This document shows, piece after piece, positions 1 through 6,484 of a stretch of DNA of 9,394 nt. This DNA is from Christensenella sp. UBA5399 (lineage in GTDB: Bacteria > Bacillota > Clostridia > Christensenellales > Christensenellaceae). The notes under the pieces were generated by a model. It was not told the origin of the DNA. It saw nothing but the letters and a program-made list of their open reading frames with translations, and searched no databases. A program made the translations under genes and the position numbers. Position 1 is the stretch's first letter. The number at the start of each line of letters is the position of its first letter. Where the stretch lies: contig DHOD01000109.1 in NCBI GenBank assembly GCA_002407725.1, positions 21,962 to 31,355 on the forward strand. Reading direction: 5' to 3'.

Positions 1-539
1 ATTGCGCACGCTACGTTCATCCCAACTTTAAGGCACCCGACGATCAACGAGTTAGCCATGTTGTTGCCGTCGCCTATATAAGCCATTTTAAGGCCATTAA
101 AATCTTTTTTGTATTCCCGGATGGTCTGCAGGTCGGCAAGCACCTAGCAGGGGTGCGCGTAATCGGTCAGGCCGTTGATAATGGGAATAGAACCGTATTT
201 TGCAAGGTCTTCCACCTCTTGCTGTGCAAACGTGCGGATCATGATGCCATCCAGATAGCGTGACAGTACGCGGGCGGTGTCTTCTACAGGCTCGCCGCGG
301 CCAATTTGCAGGTCGGCGGACGAGAGGAATAACGGATACCCACCCAGCTGGTACATGCCGACCTCGAAGGAGACCCTGGTGCGCGTGGAAGATTTCTGGA
401 ATATCATGCCCAGTGTCTTGTCCTTTAACGGTTTGAATTCCACACCGTCTTTATTCTTTTTCTTCAGTTCGTCTGCAAGGTCGAGTATACCGATGATCTC
501 ATCTTTGGAAAGATCGCCCATTTTCAATACGTGTTTCAT
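1..539 (-). CDS. argF: Ornithine carbamoyltransferase, partial (runs off left edge), interrupted by an in-frame TAG
   Basis: Ornithine carbamoyltransferase (OTCase) condenses carbamoyl phosphate with ornithine to give citrulline, in cytosolic arginine biosynthesis or, run backwards, in the arginine deiminase route. The protein starts MKHVLKMGDL at 539. The carbamoyl-phosphate motif SSTRTR lies at about residues 50-55. The tail of the carbamoyl-phosphate domain, DYAHPC, ends at residue 131, where codon 132 (146-144) is TAG. Past the stop the same frame reads VLADLQTIREYKKDF, then the hinge-region AYIGDGNNMANS, and continues to the left edge, all recognisable OTCase. Only one codon is therefore abnormal, with no frameshift. 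The lost residue is the Gln of HPCQ. A GGAG precedes the ATG, about 20 bases after pyrI, so the gene is the third cistron of the pyr operon. As written it would give a 131-residue fragment without the ornithine domain. Family identity is near certain; whether the gene is functional is open. Confidence 0.93.
144..146 (-). other. In-frame amber codon at the HPCQ glutamine of argF
   Basis: Read on the minus strand, the codons run CAC CCC TGC TAG GTG CTT GCC GAC. In OTCases this stretch is HPCQ followed by VLADL, so TAG replaces an expected CAG or CAA codon; from CAG it is a single C-to-T transition. The expected glutamine contacts carbamoyl phosphate in characterised OTCases (Gln136 in the E. 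coli numbering I recall). PyrB in this same window keeps the matching glutamine, in HPTQ at its residues 129-132. Confidence 0.9.
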
Positions 540-559
540 TTATTTCCGTCTCCAGTCCA

Positions 560-985
560 TTAATCTCGCTCGGCTTCCTGCTCGCAGTATGCGCAGCGGT
601 AAACACCGCGCTGCTCGTCCTTTAAGTGGAACACATGCGGAAGCTCCTGCTCCACAGATGTGATGCATCTGGGATTCTTACATTTTACAATATTTGTGAT
701 GTGCTTTGGAAGGGTTATTTTCATTTTTTCTATGATTGTGCCGCCGTCAATGATGTTGACGGTGATGTTGCTGTCGATGAACCCCAGCATGGCCAGCTCG
801 GTATCGATGTTGTTCTCGATTTTGATTATATCCTTACGGCCCATTTGGTTACTCTTGACATTTTTGATGATTGCGACGGTGCAGTCCAGCTTGTCTAAAT
901 TCAGGTAGTGGTATATCTCCATGCTTCGGCCTGCCTGGATGTGGTCGATCACCACGCCACGCTCGATACTGTCTATTTTCAACAT
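560..985 (-). CDS. pyrI: Aspartate carbamoyltransferase regulatory subunit
   Basis: PyrI pairs with PyrB to form the allosteric aspartate carbamoyltransferase holoenzyme and binds nucleotide effectors (CTP, UTP, ATP in the E. coli enzyme). The 141-residue protein has the N-terminal allosteric domain, including IDHIQAGRSMEIYHYL (about 13-28), and a C-terminal zinc domain. The four zinc cysteines are C102 and C107 (KCKNPRC) and C131 and C134 (CAYC), with the spacing known from E. coli PyrI. Length is slightly shorter than the roughly 150 residues typical of enteric PyrI. Its ATG overlaps the pyrB stop by one base (TAATG), and a GGAGGT sits about nine bases upstream inside the end of pyrB, so the subunits should be translationally coupled. 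Having a PyrI implies an allosterically regulated ATCase, unlike the PyrB-only enzyme of Bacillus. Confidence 0.97.
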   Translation of the reverse strand: MLKIDSIERGVVIDHIQAGRSMEIYHYLNLDKLDCTVAIIKNVKSNQMGRKDIIKIENNIDTELAMLGFIDSNITVNIIDGGTIIEKMKITLPKHITNIVKCKNPRCITSVEQELPHVFHLKDEQRGVYRCAYCEQEAERD

Positions 986-1905
986 TATACGTTTACCTCC
1001 AACATTGTCATGATCAGCGCCATCCGGACATACTTGCCGTAGAGCGCCTGCTTAAAGTACACGGCCCGCGGGTCCTTATCCACCTCGATAGAAATTTCGT
1101 TTACGCGGGGCAGGGGGTGCATGACGATCATATCATCCTTGGCCAGCTTCATTTTTTCGGCATCCAATATATAGCTGTCGCGCAGCCGCACATAATCTTC
1201 CTCGTTAAAGAAGCGCTCGCGCTGCACGCGGGTCATATACAGGACATCCAGCATGTCGATGGCGTCTTCCAACCGCTCGTATTGCACATAGGAGACGTTT
1301 TCATTGTTTTTAAGGACATCTTCCTTGACATAGCGGGGGACTTTTAATTCAACGGGCGAGATCAACACAAACTTGATGTTTTTATACCGCGACAATGCCC
1401 TGATCAGCGAATGCACCGTCCGGCCGAATTTCAGGTCGCCGCAAAGGCCGATGGTCATGTTGTTGAATTCGCCCTTCAGCGAGCGTATGGTCAGCAGGTC
1501 GGTGAGTGTTTGTGTGGGGTGTTGGTGGCCGCCGTCGCCCGCATTGATGATGGGGATGTCCACCTTGCCCGCCGCGACCAGCGCCGAGCCCTCTTTTGGG
1601 TGGCGCATGGCGATGATATCGGCATAACACTCAACAGTGCGTACGGTATCTGCGACGCTCTCGCCTTTGACGGAAGAGCTGTTGTCCGCACCGGCAAAGC
1701 CGATCACGCTGCCGCCCAGCTCCAGCATTGCGGCTTCAAAACTGAGCCGGGTACGGGTTGAAGGCTCAAAAAAAAGTGTAGCCAGCTTTTTATGCTTGCA
1801 CACTTCCTGATACTTGGCCGGGTCTGCAATGATATCATCCGCAAGGTCCAGTAGGGCGTCCATCTCCTCTACGGTGATATCCATAGGGTCCAGTAAATGC
1901 TTCAT
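985..1905 (-). CDS. pyrB: Aspartate carbamoyltransferase catalytic subunit
   Basis: PyrB catalyses the committed step of de novo pyrimidine synthesis: carbamoyl phosphate plus aspartate gives carbamoyl aspartate. The 306-residue length matches the family. Visible motifs are FFEPSTRTR (45-53, carbamoyl phosphate binding), SSSVKGES (76-83, the mobile 80s loop with Ser and Lys contributed to a neighbouring active site), HPTQTL (129-134) and HPLPR (263-267, aspartate domain). I place the start at the ATG at 1905 (MKHLLDPMD). A TTG at 1926 would add seven residues, but it lies at the GGGAGG ribosome binding site and directly follows the leader terminator, so it is not credible as a start. The gene is first in the pyrB-pyrI-argF operon, downstream of a PyrR attenuator. 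All catalytic motifs appear intact. Confidence 0.98.
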   Translation of the reverse strand: MKHLLDPMDITVEEMDALLDLADDIIADPAKYQEVCKHKKLATLFFEPSTRTRLSFEAAMLELGGSVIGFAGADNSSSVKGESVADTVRTVECYADIIAMRHPKEGSALVAAGKVDIPIINAGDGGHQHPTQTLTDLLTIRSLKGEFNNMTIGLCGDLKFGRTVHSLIRALSRYKNIKFVLISPVELKVPRYVKEDVLKNNENVSYVQYERLEDAIDMLDVLYMTRVQRERFFNEEDYVRLRDSYILDAEKMKLAKDDMIVMHPLPRVNEISIEVDKDPRAVYFKQALYGKYVRMALIMTMLEVNV

Positions 1906-1927
1906 AATTTGCTTGTATCCTCCCAAT

Positions 1928-1956
1928 AAAAAAGCGCCTGTCCGAGATGTAGGCGC
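1928..1956 (-). terminator. Attenuator (intrinsic terminator) in the pyrB leader
   Basis: On the minus strand GCGCCT (1956-1951) and AGGCGC (1939-1934) form a perfect six-pair stem with an 11-base loop, followed directly by six T (1933-1928) and, a few bases on, by the pyrB ribosome binding site. Because it lies between promoter and gene, it acts as an attenuator rather than an operon end. Eight loop bases (1949-1942, CATCTCGG) are complementary to CCGAGATG at 1996-1989 in the PyrR element upstream. Confidence 0.85.
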
Positions 1957-1979
1957 AAAGAAACAGTATTTCCATAAAA

Positions 1980-2010
1980 CCTTATCAGCATCTCGGTACC
2001 GATTTAAAGG
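1980..2010 (-). promoter_or_regulatory. PyrR-binding RNA element (anti-antiterminator) of the pyrB leader
   Basis: The 31-base RNA segment begins CCTTTAAA and ends GATAAGG, with CCGAGATGCT in the middle. From memory, Bacillus PyrR sites read CCTTTAAA, then GTCC-GAGAGGCT, then AAGG over the same length. The conserved 5' CCTTTAA, the purine-rich GAGA core and the 3' AAGG all fall in register. ACCTT (2011-2007) can pair with AAGGT (1983-1979), and ATC with GAT inside it, giving the bulged stem that PyrR stabilises when UMP is bound. Bases CCGAGATG (1996-1989) also match the terminator loop at 1949-1942, giving a competing antiterminator. High UMP should favour termination. pyrR itself is not in the window. 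An Rfam PyrR (RF00515) covariance-model scan would decide. Confidence 0.78.
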
Positions 2011-2030
2011 TCTATATTTTTTCTCAGGTA

Positions 2031-2059
2031 ATTCTACTACAACGGAAAAGGTTATGCAA
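2031..2059 (-). promoter_or_regulatory. Sigma-A-type promoter of pyrB-pyrI-argF
   Basis: On the minus strand TTGCAT (2059-2054) and TAGAAT (2036-2031) are separated by exactly 17 bases. Transcription should begin near 2024, giving a leader of about 120 bases before the pyrB ATG. That places the PyrR element and terminator fully inside the transcript. Confidence 0.75.
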
Positions 2060-2154
2060 TAAATAATTTCAGTTTTATTGTTATTTTTGTTTGGGGAATG
2101 GCCTGACGGGATATATTTATGGCAATAGAGTGATTATGGAGGTGAGCGAAAACA

Positions 2155-2439
2155 ATGGATACATTGGAAATGGTACGGACAAAAGAAGTTTTTGTGGATG
2201 TACGCCCACCGGAGGTGTACCGGAGCGGGCATATACCAGGCGCGCTGAACATTCCGCTTGATCTGCTGAAAATGTCTAAAGAAAAGCTGGGAGACAAGGA
2301 TGTACATATAGCGGTTTACTGCCAGGACGGCAACAGAAGCGCGCGCGGCGTGAAAATACTGCGTGATATGGGATATAAGAACGTAAAAGACTTTGGGCCC
2401 ATCACACATTGGCAAGGGGATTTGCGTTCGGGCAAATGA
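2155..2439 (+). CDS. Single-domain rhodanese-like sulfurtransferase
   Basis: A 94-residue single rhodanese domain, likely cytosolic as no signal peptide is visible. Such proteins carry sulfane sulfur as a persulfide on an active-site Cys and pass it to acceptors such as cyanide in vitro or sulfur-relay partners; the true partner here is unknown. Family signatures are FVDVRPPEVYRSGHIPGALNIP (about 13-34) and the active-site loop CQDGNRS (56-62), with C56 as nucleophile and R61 and S62 following. The length is that of GlpE/PspE-size proteins. A strong GGAGGTGAG lies about 8 bases before the ATG. It is divergent from pyrB and ends at a strong terminator, so it is probably monocistronic. A TATATT at 2112-2117 is a possible -10, but no matching -35 is convincing. 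The active site looks intact. Confidence 0.93.
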   Translation: MDTLEMVRTKEVFVDVRPPEVYRSGHIPGALNIPLDLLKMSKEKLGDKDVHIAVYCQDGNRSARGVKILRDMGYKNVKDFGPITHWQGDLRSGK

Positions 2440-2476
2440 TGCCTTGAACTGAAATAAAAAATGTCAAAACAATCTG

Positions 2477-2508
2477 AAATGTCCGGTGTTATACACCGGA
2501 CATTTTTT
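2477..2508 (+). terminator. Rho-independent terminator after the rhodanese gene
   Basis: AATGTCCGGTGT (2478-2489) and ACACCGGACATT (2493-2504) form a perfect 12-pair stem with a three-base loop, and the run of T continues to 2508. It lies between convergent genes. The T-run on the opposite strand is only three bases, so it should work mainly for the plus-strand rhodanese gene. Confidence 0.93.
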
Positions 2509-2526
2509 GACGCAAAAGGTCATTGG

Positions 2527-2889
2527 CTATAAAAGGACGATACCGCCCGGCGTGCCCTGGGGCGGCAGCGAGGCTGTAACGGGCGTGCTCCCCGACATAT
2601 AGATTTCCACCTGATCGCCAACCGCAAAAGGAACCTGCCCAAACGTGCTCATCTGCCCGTCGGCATACACGGGGGTGTCCGCGTCAACTGTGGCAATAAA
2701 CGCGGCAAATCCGGTGGAGGCGCTCTCTTCATCGGCAATGGTCAGGGTAGAATAGCCGTCACGGTTATCAATATCTGTCACGATACCGGTCTGATAAAGC
2801 GCCAGATCGGGAAAAGGGTCGGGTGCACACGCGCAAAACAGCAATACGGTAGCCAAAACCAAAAGTGAAAGTATGCTTGTTTTCTTCAT
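2527..2889 (-). CDS. Small predicted lipoprotein of unknown function
   Basis: A 120-residue protein I do not recognise. It starts MKKTSILSLLVLATVLLFCAC: a lysine-rich n-region, a hydrophobic core (about 5-18) and Cys21 preceded by Phe-Cys-Ala, a slightly unusual lipobox consistent with signal peptidase II cleavage and membrane anchoring outside the cell. The mature part (22-120) is acidic and beta-rich, with alternating hydrophobic stretches (GIVTDI, STLTIA, FIATVDADTPVYA, GDQVEIYMSG). This gives a GxV-then-GDxVxIY layout seen in small OB-fold-like lipoproteins; the fold is inference. I use the ATG at 2889, because a GGAG lies about 11 bases upstream and the upstream in-frame ATG at 2925 would put a non-signal extension before the lipoprotein signal. 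It is divergent from the HD phosphohydrolase and convergent with the rhodanese, so it is a solitary gene. Confidence 0.8.
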   Translation of the reverse strand: MKKTSILSLLVLATVLLFCACAPDPFPDLALYQTGIVTDIDNRDGYSTLTIADEESASTGFAAFIATVDADTPVYADGQMSTFGQVPFAVGDQVEIYMSGSTPVTASLPPQGTPGGIVLL

Positions 2890-2944
2890 AATCAAAAAAT
2901 CTCCATTCGGTTGATTGATACACATTGTAGCGCGCGGGTAAACA

Positions 2945-2973
2945 TTGTGTGATACAAGAGCCGATGCTATAAT
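2945..2973 (+). promoter_or_regulatory. Sigma-A-type promoter of the dGTPase-like gene
   Basis: TTGTGT (2945-2950) and TATAAT (2968-2973) are 17 bases apart, with an expected start near 2980. This matters for the gene model: the longest open frame downstream would begin with the TTG of the -35 element itself, which cannot be in the transcript. The true start codon must therefore be downstream, at 3008. Confidence 0.85.
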
Positions 2974-3007
2974 AGAATCAATCTACTTGAAAAGTGAGCG
3001 TAACAGT

Positions 3008-4240
3008 ATGGACGGACGACATTTCAACAGATACGACGATGAGATTTTCGGAATATTGTACAGCAACCTTGCAGAGCAGCAGGATATGCTTTCGTCTTAT
3101 GCGTGCAGGGATAAGGAGGCGTTGCGCCGGCAAAAGGAAAAGTTTCATGTTGCGCGCCCTAATTTTGTAAAGGACACGGAAAGGATCATCAACTGCCGGT
3201 ATTTCAACCGGTATTCCGATAAAACACAGGTTTTCAGCTTATATAAAAACGACGACATATCCAGAAGGATACTGCATGTGCAGATCGTATCGCGTATCAG
3301 CCGCAACATTGGCAGGATGCTCAACCTGAACCAGGACCTGATAGAGGCGATTGCGCTGGGGCACGACCTGGGGCATACGCCGTTTGGGCATGCGGGAGAG
3401 CGGTTTCTGTCGGAGCTGTATTATCAGAATACAAAACGTTATTTTAACCATAACGTACACAGTGTGCGCATATTGGACAGCATATTGAAGCTGAACCTGA
3501 GCCTGCAGACGCTGGACGGCATATTGTGCCACAACGGCGAACAGGTAAAGGGCGATTATTATCCCCGGGGGTTTGGGGGCGCGGATGCGGCGGAAAAGTT
3601 TGCGGTGCTGGATGATGTGGTGGAACAGTGTTATGTGAAAAAGGACATGGTGGACAGCCTGGTGCCGGGAACAATGGAGGGCTGTGTGGTGCGGATCGGC
3701 GATATCATTGCGTATCTGGGGAAGGACAGGCAGGATGCGGCCATTTTAGGTGTGGATATCGAGGAGCCTTTTTTGCATAACGATGTGCTGGGTTCCACCA
3801 ATTCCGAGTTTATTTCCAATATCATAGAAAACCTGGTGACGGGCAGTTACGGCAAAGCGTACCTGCGCCTGGACAAAAAGTATTCCGATGCGCTCGATTA
3901 TGAAAAAAGGGTGAATTACAGTAAAATATACGAGCCCGAGGACAGGAATACGCCGTACCCCACCATCAAAACAATGTTTGGCAGGATGTATGAAAAATTG
4001 AACGAAGACCTGATTGGCAAAAAGGAAAAATCACTGGTATACAGGCATCATATCGATAAGATTTTCGCGGGGTTCAAGGATGAGGCGCAGATGCGGGAAG
4101 AATATCTGCGGGAAGACAATAACCAGATCGTGGTCGATTATATTGCCAGTATGACGGACGATTATTTTTTGGATGTCCACGAGTATCTTTTCCCCAATAC
4201 AGTCAGGATTGAATATAATTCCTATTTCGGCGATGTTTAA
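3008..4240 (+). CDS. dGTPase-like HD-domain dNTP triphosphohydrolase
   Basis: An HD-superfamily protein of 410 residues resembling deoxyguanosinetriphosphate triphosphohydrolases, which hydrolyse dNTPs to deoxynucleoside plus triphosphate and so affect dNTP pools. The N-terminal family signature RIINCRYFNRYSDKTQVFSL (59-78) precedes the metal site. The HD residues are H90 (RRILHVQ), H119-D120 in ALGHDLGHTPFGHAGE, and a likely D232 in RIGDIIAYLGKD. The C-terminal half is helical in character and includes SNIIENLV and DYFLDVHEYLFP. The start at 3008 (MDGRHFNRYD) is chosen because the promoter lies at 2945-2973; the RBS is weak (AAGTGAG). It is likely monocistronic, with no clear terminator after it before the desulfoferrodoxin promoter region. 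The real substrate could be another (deoxy)nucleotide, so I give no gene symbol although dgt would be the usual label. Confidence 0.9.
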   Translation: MDGRHFNRYDDEIFGILYSNLAEQQDMLSSYACRDKEALRRQKEKFHVARPNFVKDTERIINCRYFNRYSDKTQVFSLYKNDDISRRILHVQIVSRISRNIGRMLNLNQDLIEAIALGHDLGHTPFGHAGERFLSELYYQNTKRYFNHNVHSVRILDSILKLNLSLQTLDGILCHNGEQVKGDYYPRGFGGADAAEKFAVLDDVVEQCYVKKDMVDSLVPGTMEGCVVRIGDIIAYLGKDRQDAAILGVDIEEPFLHNDVLGSTNSEFISNIIENLVTGSYGKAYLRLDKKYSDALDYEKRVNYSKIYEPEDRNTPYPTIKTMFGRMYEKLNEDLIGKKEKSLVYRHHIDKIFAGFKDEAQMREEYLREDNNQIVVDYIASMTDDYFLDVHEYLFPNTVRIEYNSYFGDV

Positions 4241-4294
4241 GCGGCTTTCCCATGTTTATAAATAAGATGTCGTAAGTTTTGTTAAACGCTAAAA

Positions 4295-4317
4295 TATAAT
4301 ATTTTATGGATTAGGAG
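4295..4317 (+). promoter_or_regulatory. Possible -10 element and ribosome binding site of the desulfoferrodoxin gene
   Basis: A perfect TATAAT (4295-4300) in an AT-rich stretch precedes an AGGAG (about 4313-4317) placed ten bases before the ATG. No good -35 sits at the right distance; the nearest TTGTTA (4279-4284) is only ten bases away. The gene may have a promoter needing an activator, or be partly read through from the upstream gene. Confidence 0.4.
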
Positions 4318-4326
4318 ATTAGTGTA

Positions 4327-4698
4327 ATGAATGAAAGAGCTTTTTTTAAGTGCGAAGTATGTGGGAACATCGTTGGGTTGATCAAGGATGGGGGCGGCGA
4401 GCTGTATTGCTGTGGCAAACCCATGGTGAAGCTGGAGCCCAATACGGTGGATGCCGCGCAGGAGAAGCATGTGCCTGTGTATGAATTGAATGGAAACAAG
4501 CTGCATGTGAAGGTAGGCAGCGTACCCCACCCGATGACGGATGAACACTGGATACAATGGATCGCGGTAGAGGAGCCCGACAAGACACAGCGTCAGATAC
4601 TCAACCCCGGGGATGCGCCGGAGGCGGATTTCATTGTGAATGGGGACAAGTTTGCGGGATTTGAATATTGTAACCTGCATGGATTGTGGAAAAAATAA
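4327..4698 (+). CDS. dfx: Desulfoferrodoxin (class I superoxide reductase)
   Basis: Superoxide reductase reduces superoxide to hydrogen peroxide without releasing oxygen, an oxidative-stress defence typical of strict anaerobes, with electrons usually supplied by rubredoxin. At 123 residues it matches two-iron desulfoferrodoxins. The N-terminal desulforedoxin domain carries C9, C12 (KCEVCGN), C28 and C29 (LYCCGKP), the four ligands of Fe center I. The C-terminal domain has the Fe(His)4Cys catalytic center: H48 (EKHVPVY), H68 and H74 (VPHPMTDEHW), C115 and H118 (CNLHGLW). The catalytic pair E46-K47 before H48 is also present. All ligands are one residue offset from the Desulfovibrio numbering I recall, so the protein appears fully functional. 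No rubredoxin gene adjoins it here. A strong terminator isolates it from the prmA operon. Confidence 0.97.
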   Translation: MNERAFFKCEVCGNIVGLIKDGGGELYCCGKPMVKLEPNTVDAAQEKHVPVYELNGNKLHVKVGSVPHPMTDEHWIQWIAVEEPDKTQRQILNPGDAPEADFIVNGDKFAGFEYCNLHGLWKK

Positions 4699-4721
4699 TA
4701 CTGGCGTTACGATGTGATATC

Positions 4722-4758
4722 AAAGAACCGGCTTTGCGTGGGCAATGCCGGTTCTTTT
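4722..4758 (+). terminator. Rho-independent terminator after dfx
   Basis: AAAGAACCGGC (4722-4732) pairs perfectly with GCCGGTTCTTT (4747-4757). The helix continues inward past a T-T mismatch through TTGC/GCAA to a GTGG loop, about 15 pairs in all. The T-run is short (TTTT at 4755-4758), but the stem is very stable. Confidence 0.85.
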
Positions 4759-4778
4759 GCGCAAATACGCGATTTTAT

Positions 4779-4807
4779 TTGCCTTGCCCCGGGGCTTAAT
4801 CTATAAT
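4779..4807 (+). promoter_or_regulatory. Sigma-A-type promoter of the prmA-rsmE-mtaB-HIT operon
   Basis: TTGCCT (4779-4784) and a perfect TATAAT (4802-4807) are 17 bases apart. The spacer contains the palindrome CCCCGGGG. Transcription should start near 4814, giving a short leader of about 23 bases with a GGAG seven bases before the prmA ATG. Confidence 0.85.
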
Positions 4808-4836
4808 ATGTTTGATATGGGAAACGGAGAATTGGT

Positions 4837-5757
4837 ATGAAGTGGATGCAGGTCAGTATCTGTACGGCGCCGGAGGCTGAAGAGGTTGTTTCGGATATTC
4901 TGATGGACGCCGGCGCACAGGGCGTGATGGTGGAAGGCGATGTTGGTGTGCGCACAGGCGTAGATGAACTGGATATGGATGAGGGGAAGGGACTGCCCTT
5001 TGTGGTCAGCGCGTTCTTTCCTGCAGGGGATTCGTTTGGCGGTGTGACGGCCCTGATTGGGGATCGGCTGCATGCGCTGGAACAGAAGGAAGAGGGCGCG
5101 GCGCTTGGTACGCTGGAAACCACTGTGCGCGAAGTGGATGAGGAGGACTGGGCCAACGGATGGAAGGCATACTTTAAGCCGGTTCATGTATCGGCGCATG
5201 TTGTCATCAAACCGACAGGGGAAGAGTATACGCCGGAAGAAGGCGATGTTGTGGTGGAGATTGACCCGGGGATGGCGTTTGGCACGGGCGCGCACGAATC
5301 TACACGGATGTGCATAGGCCTGCTGGAGGAGTATATCCATGGCGGCGAGCTGGTATTGGACGTGGGATGTGGCAGCGGGGTGCTTGCGGTGGCGGCGATG
5401 GGGCTGAGCACCGGTAAAGCGTATGCGATGGATTATGACGAGGTTGCAGTCGGGGTCACGCGGGAGAATATTGCGCTCAACGGGTATGCGGACAAGGTGG
5501 AAGTTTTGCAGTCCGACCTGCTGGCGGCGCTTGGCGCGGATGTGCGGGCGGATATCGTCATTGCGAATATTATCGCGGATATCATCATACGGCTTACGCC
5601 CGATATCAAACAACATTTAAAGCCCGGCGGCGTCTTTATTTGCTCGGGCGTGATTGAGGGCAGGGTAGAAGATGTTGTGGCTGTACTCAAAGAACAAGGG
5701 TTTGTTATTAAAAAAATATTGGAAGAAGGCGAATGGCGCGCCATAGCCTGCATGTAG
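4837..5757 (+). CDS. prmA: Ribosomal protein L11 methyltransferase
   Basis: PrmA uses S-adenosylmethionine to trimethylate amino groups of ribosomal protein L11 in the cytosol. The 306-residue length is typical. An N-terminal substrate-binding domain includes EEDWANGWKAYFKPVHV (about 102-118). The family hallmark DPGMAFGTGAHESTR is at 143-157, the SAM-binding motif I VLDVGCGSGVLAVAA at 173-187, the acidic motif II DYD at 199-201, and the motif IV stretch VIANIIADIII at about 241-251. It is the first gene of the operon, and the ATG at 4837 has GGAG seven bases upstream. It ends in TAG, showing that this organism does use TAG as a normal stop. That weighs against simple recoding of the argF amber codon. 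Confidence 0.98.
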   Translation: MKWMQVSICTAPEAEEVVSDILMDAGAQGVMVEGDVGVRTGVDELDMDEGKGLPFVVSAFFPAGDSFGGVTALIGDRLHALEQKEEGAALGTLETTVREVDEEDWANGWKAYFKPVHVSAHVVIKPTGEEYTPEEGDVVVEIDPGMAFGTGAHESTRMCIGLLEEYIHGGELVLDVGCGSGVLAVAAMGLSTGKAYAMDYDEVAVGVTRENIALNGYADKVEVLQSDLLAALGADVRADIVIANIIADIIIRLTPDIKQHLKPGGVFICSGVIEGRVEDVVAVLKEQGFVIKKILEEGEWRAIACM

Positions 5758-5761
5758 ATAA

Positions 5762-6484
5762 ATGAGAAGATTTTATGCTGAAAATATAGATGAGCAAAAC
5801 AGCGTGACGCTCTCGGGAGAGGAGGCGGCGCATATTGTGCATGTGCTTCGGATGGGCGTGGGCGATGCGGTAACGCTGTTTGACGGCAGCGGATATGACT
5901 ATGCGGCGCGGATCACGGAAGTTTCCAAGGGAGCGGTAACGCTGGAAGTGATAGATAAGGTGTTCTCCGTATCAGAGCCCCGCGTGAAAATCACGCTTTG
6001 CCAGGCTGTGATCAAAAGCGATAAATTTGAATATGCGGTACAGAAATGTACGGAGATCGGCGTAACGCGCATTGTGCCTTTTTTGGCGGAGCGGTGCGTG
6101 AAAAAACCAAAATCGGAAGAAAACTTTGTGGGACGGGCAAGGCGCATTGCGCTGGAGGCCTGCAAGCAGTGTGGGCGTTCGCTTGTGCCCGAGGTGACGG
6201 GTGTGAAACGCGCGGACGAGCTGCGGGAATATTTTGCAGGCGCGCGGGTGCTGCTCGCATATGAGAAGGAGCAGCATACGGCAATAAAGGAAGTGCTGCG
6301 AGGAAATAAAACAGAAGAAAACCTTGTGATTATCATTGGACCGGAAGGCGGATTTACGGAGGCGGAAGCACAGGGGTTTTCAGGAGAAGGAGCAATACAG
6401 GTGAGCCTTGGCAAGCTGATATTGCGGGCGGAAACGGCGGGCGTCGCCGCATCCGCAATGGTGATGTACGAGTATGAGGGATAA
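5762..6484 (+). CDS. rsmE: 16S rRNA (uracil1498-N3)-methyltransferase
   Basis: RsmE methylates U1498 of 16S rRNA, in the decoding region of the 30S subunit. It is a SPOUT-class enzyme whose SAM site is a deep trefoil knot. The 240-residue protein has an N-terminal PUA-like RNA-binding domain (about 1-70; FYAENIDEQNSVTLSGEEAAHIVHVLR) and the knot motifs AVQKCTEIGV (92-101), EACKQCGRS (132-140), IIGPEGGFTEAEA (191-203) and LGKLILRAETA (216-226). It begins four bases after the prmA stop with no evident ribosome binding site, so translation is probably coupled to prmA. It ends inside the next gene by an 11-base overlap. The prmA-rsmE pairing is common in Bacillota and supports the assignment. Confidence 0.97.
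   Translation: MRRFYAENIDEQNSVTLSGEEAAHIVHVLRMGVGDAVTLFDGSGYDYAARITEVSKGAVTLEVIDKVFSVSEPRVKITLCQAVIKSDKFEYAVQKCTEIGVTRIVPFLAERCVKKPKSEENFVGRARRIALEACKQCGRSLVPEVTGVKRADELREYFAGARVLLAYEKEQHTAIKEVLRGNKTEENLVIIIGPEGGFTEAEAQGFSGEGAIQVSLGKLILRAETAGVAASAMVMYEYEG

Noticed and set aside
1..539. General reassignment of TAG to glutamine in this genome
   Set aside because: prmA ends with TAG at its expected family length, and no other conserved Gln in the window is encoded by TAG. A local mutation or error explains argF more simply.
1835..1975. A 46-codon leader ORF starting at an ATG preceded by AAGG at 1975 and overlapping the pyrB start, which could suggest enteric-style leader-peptide attenuation
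   Set aside because: The AAGG is the conserved 3' end of the PyrR element, the ORF runs out of frame into pyrB, and there is no run of pause codons like that in the enteric leader.
1980..2010. GGTACCGAG in the pyrB leader resembles the T-box core GGNACCGCG
   Set aside because: The leader is only about 120 bases, too short for a canonical T-box with stem I, and the whole 31-base segment fits a PyrR site much better. The gene is also pyrimidine biosynthetic.
2945..3007. A 21-residue N-terminal extension of the HD phosphohydrolase beginning at TTG 2945
   Set aside because: That TTG is the -35 element of a well-formed promoter whose transcript would start near 2980, so the extension cannot be translated from it.
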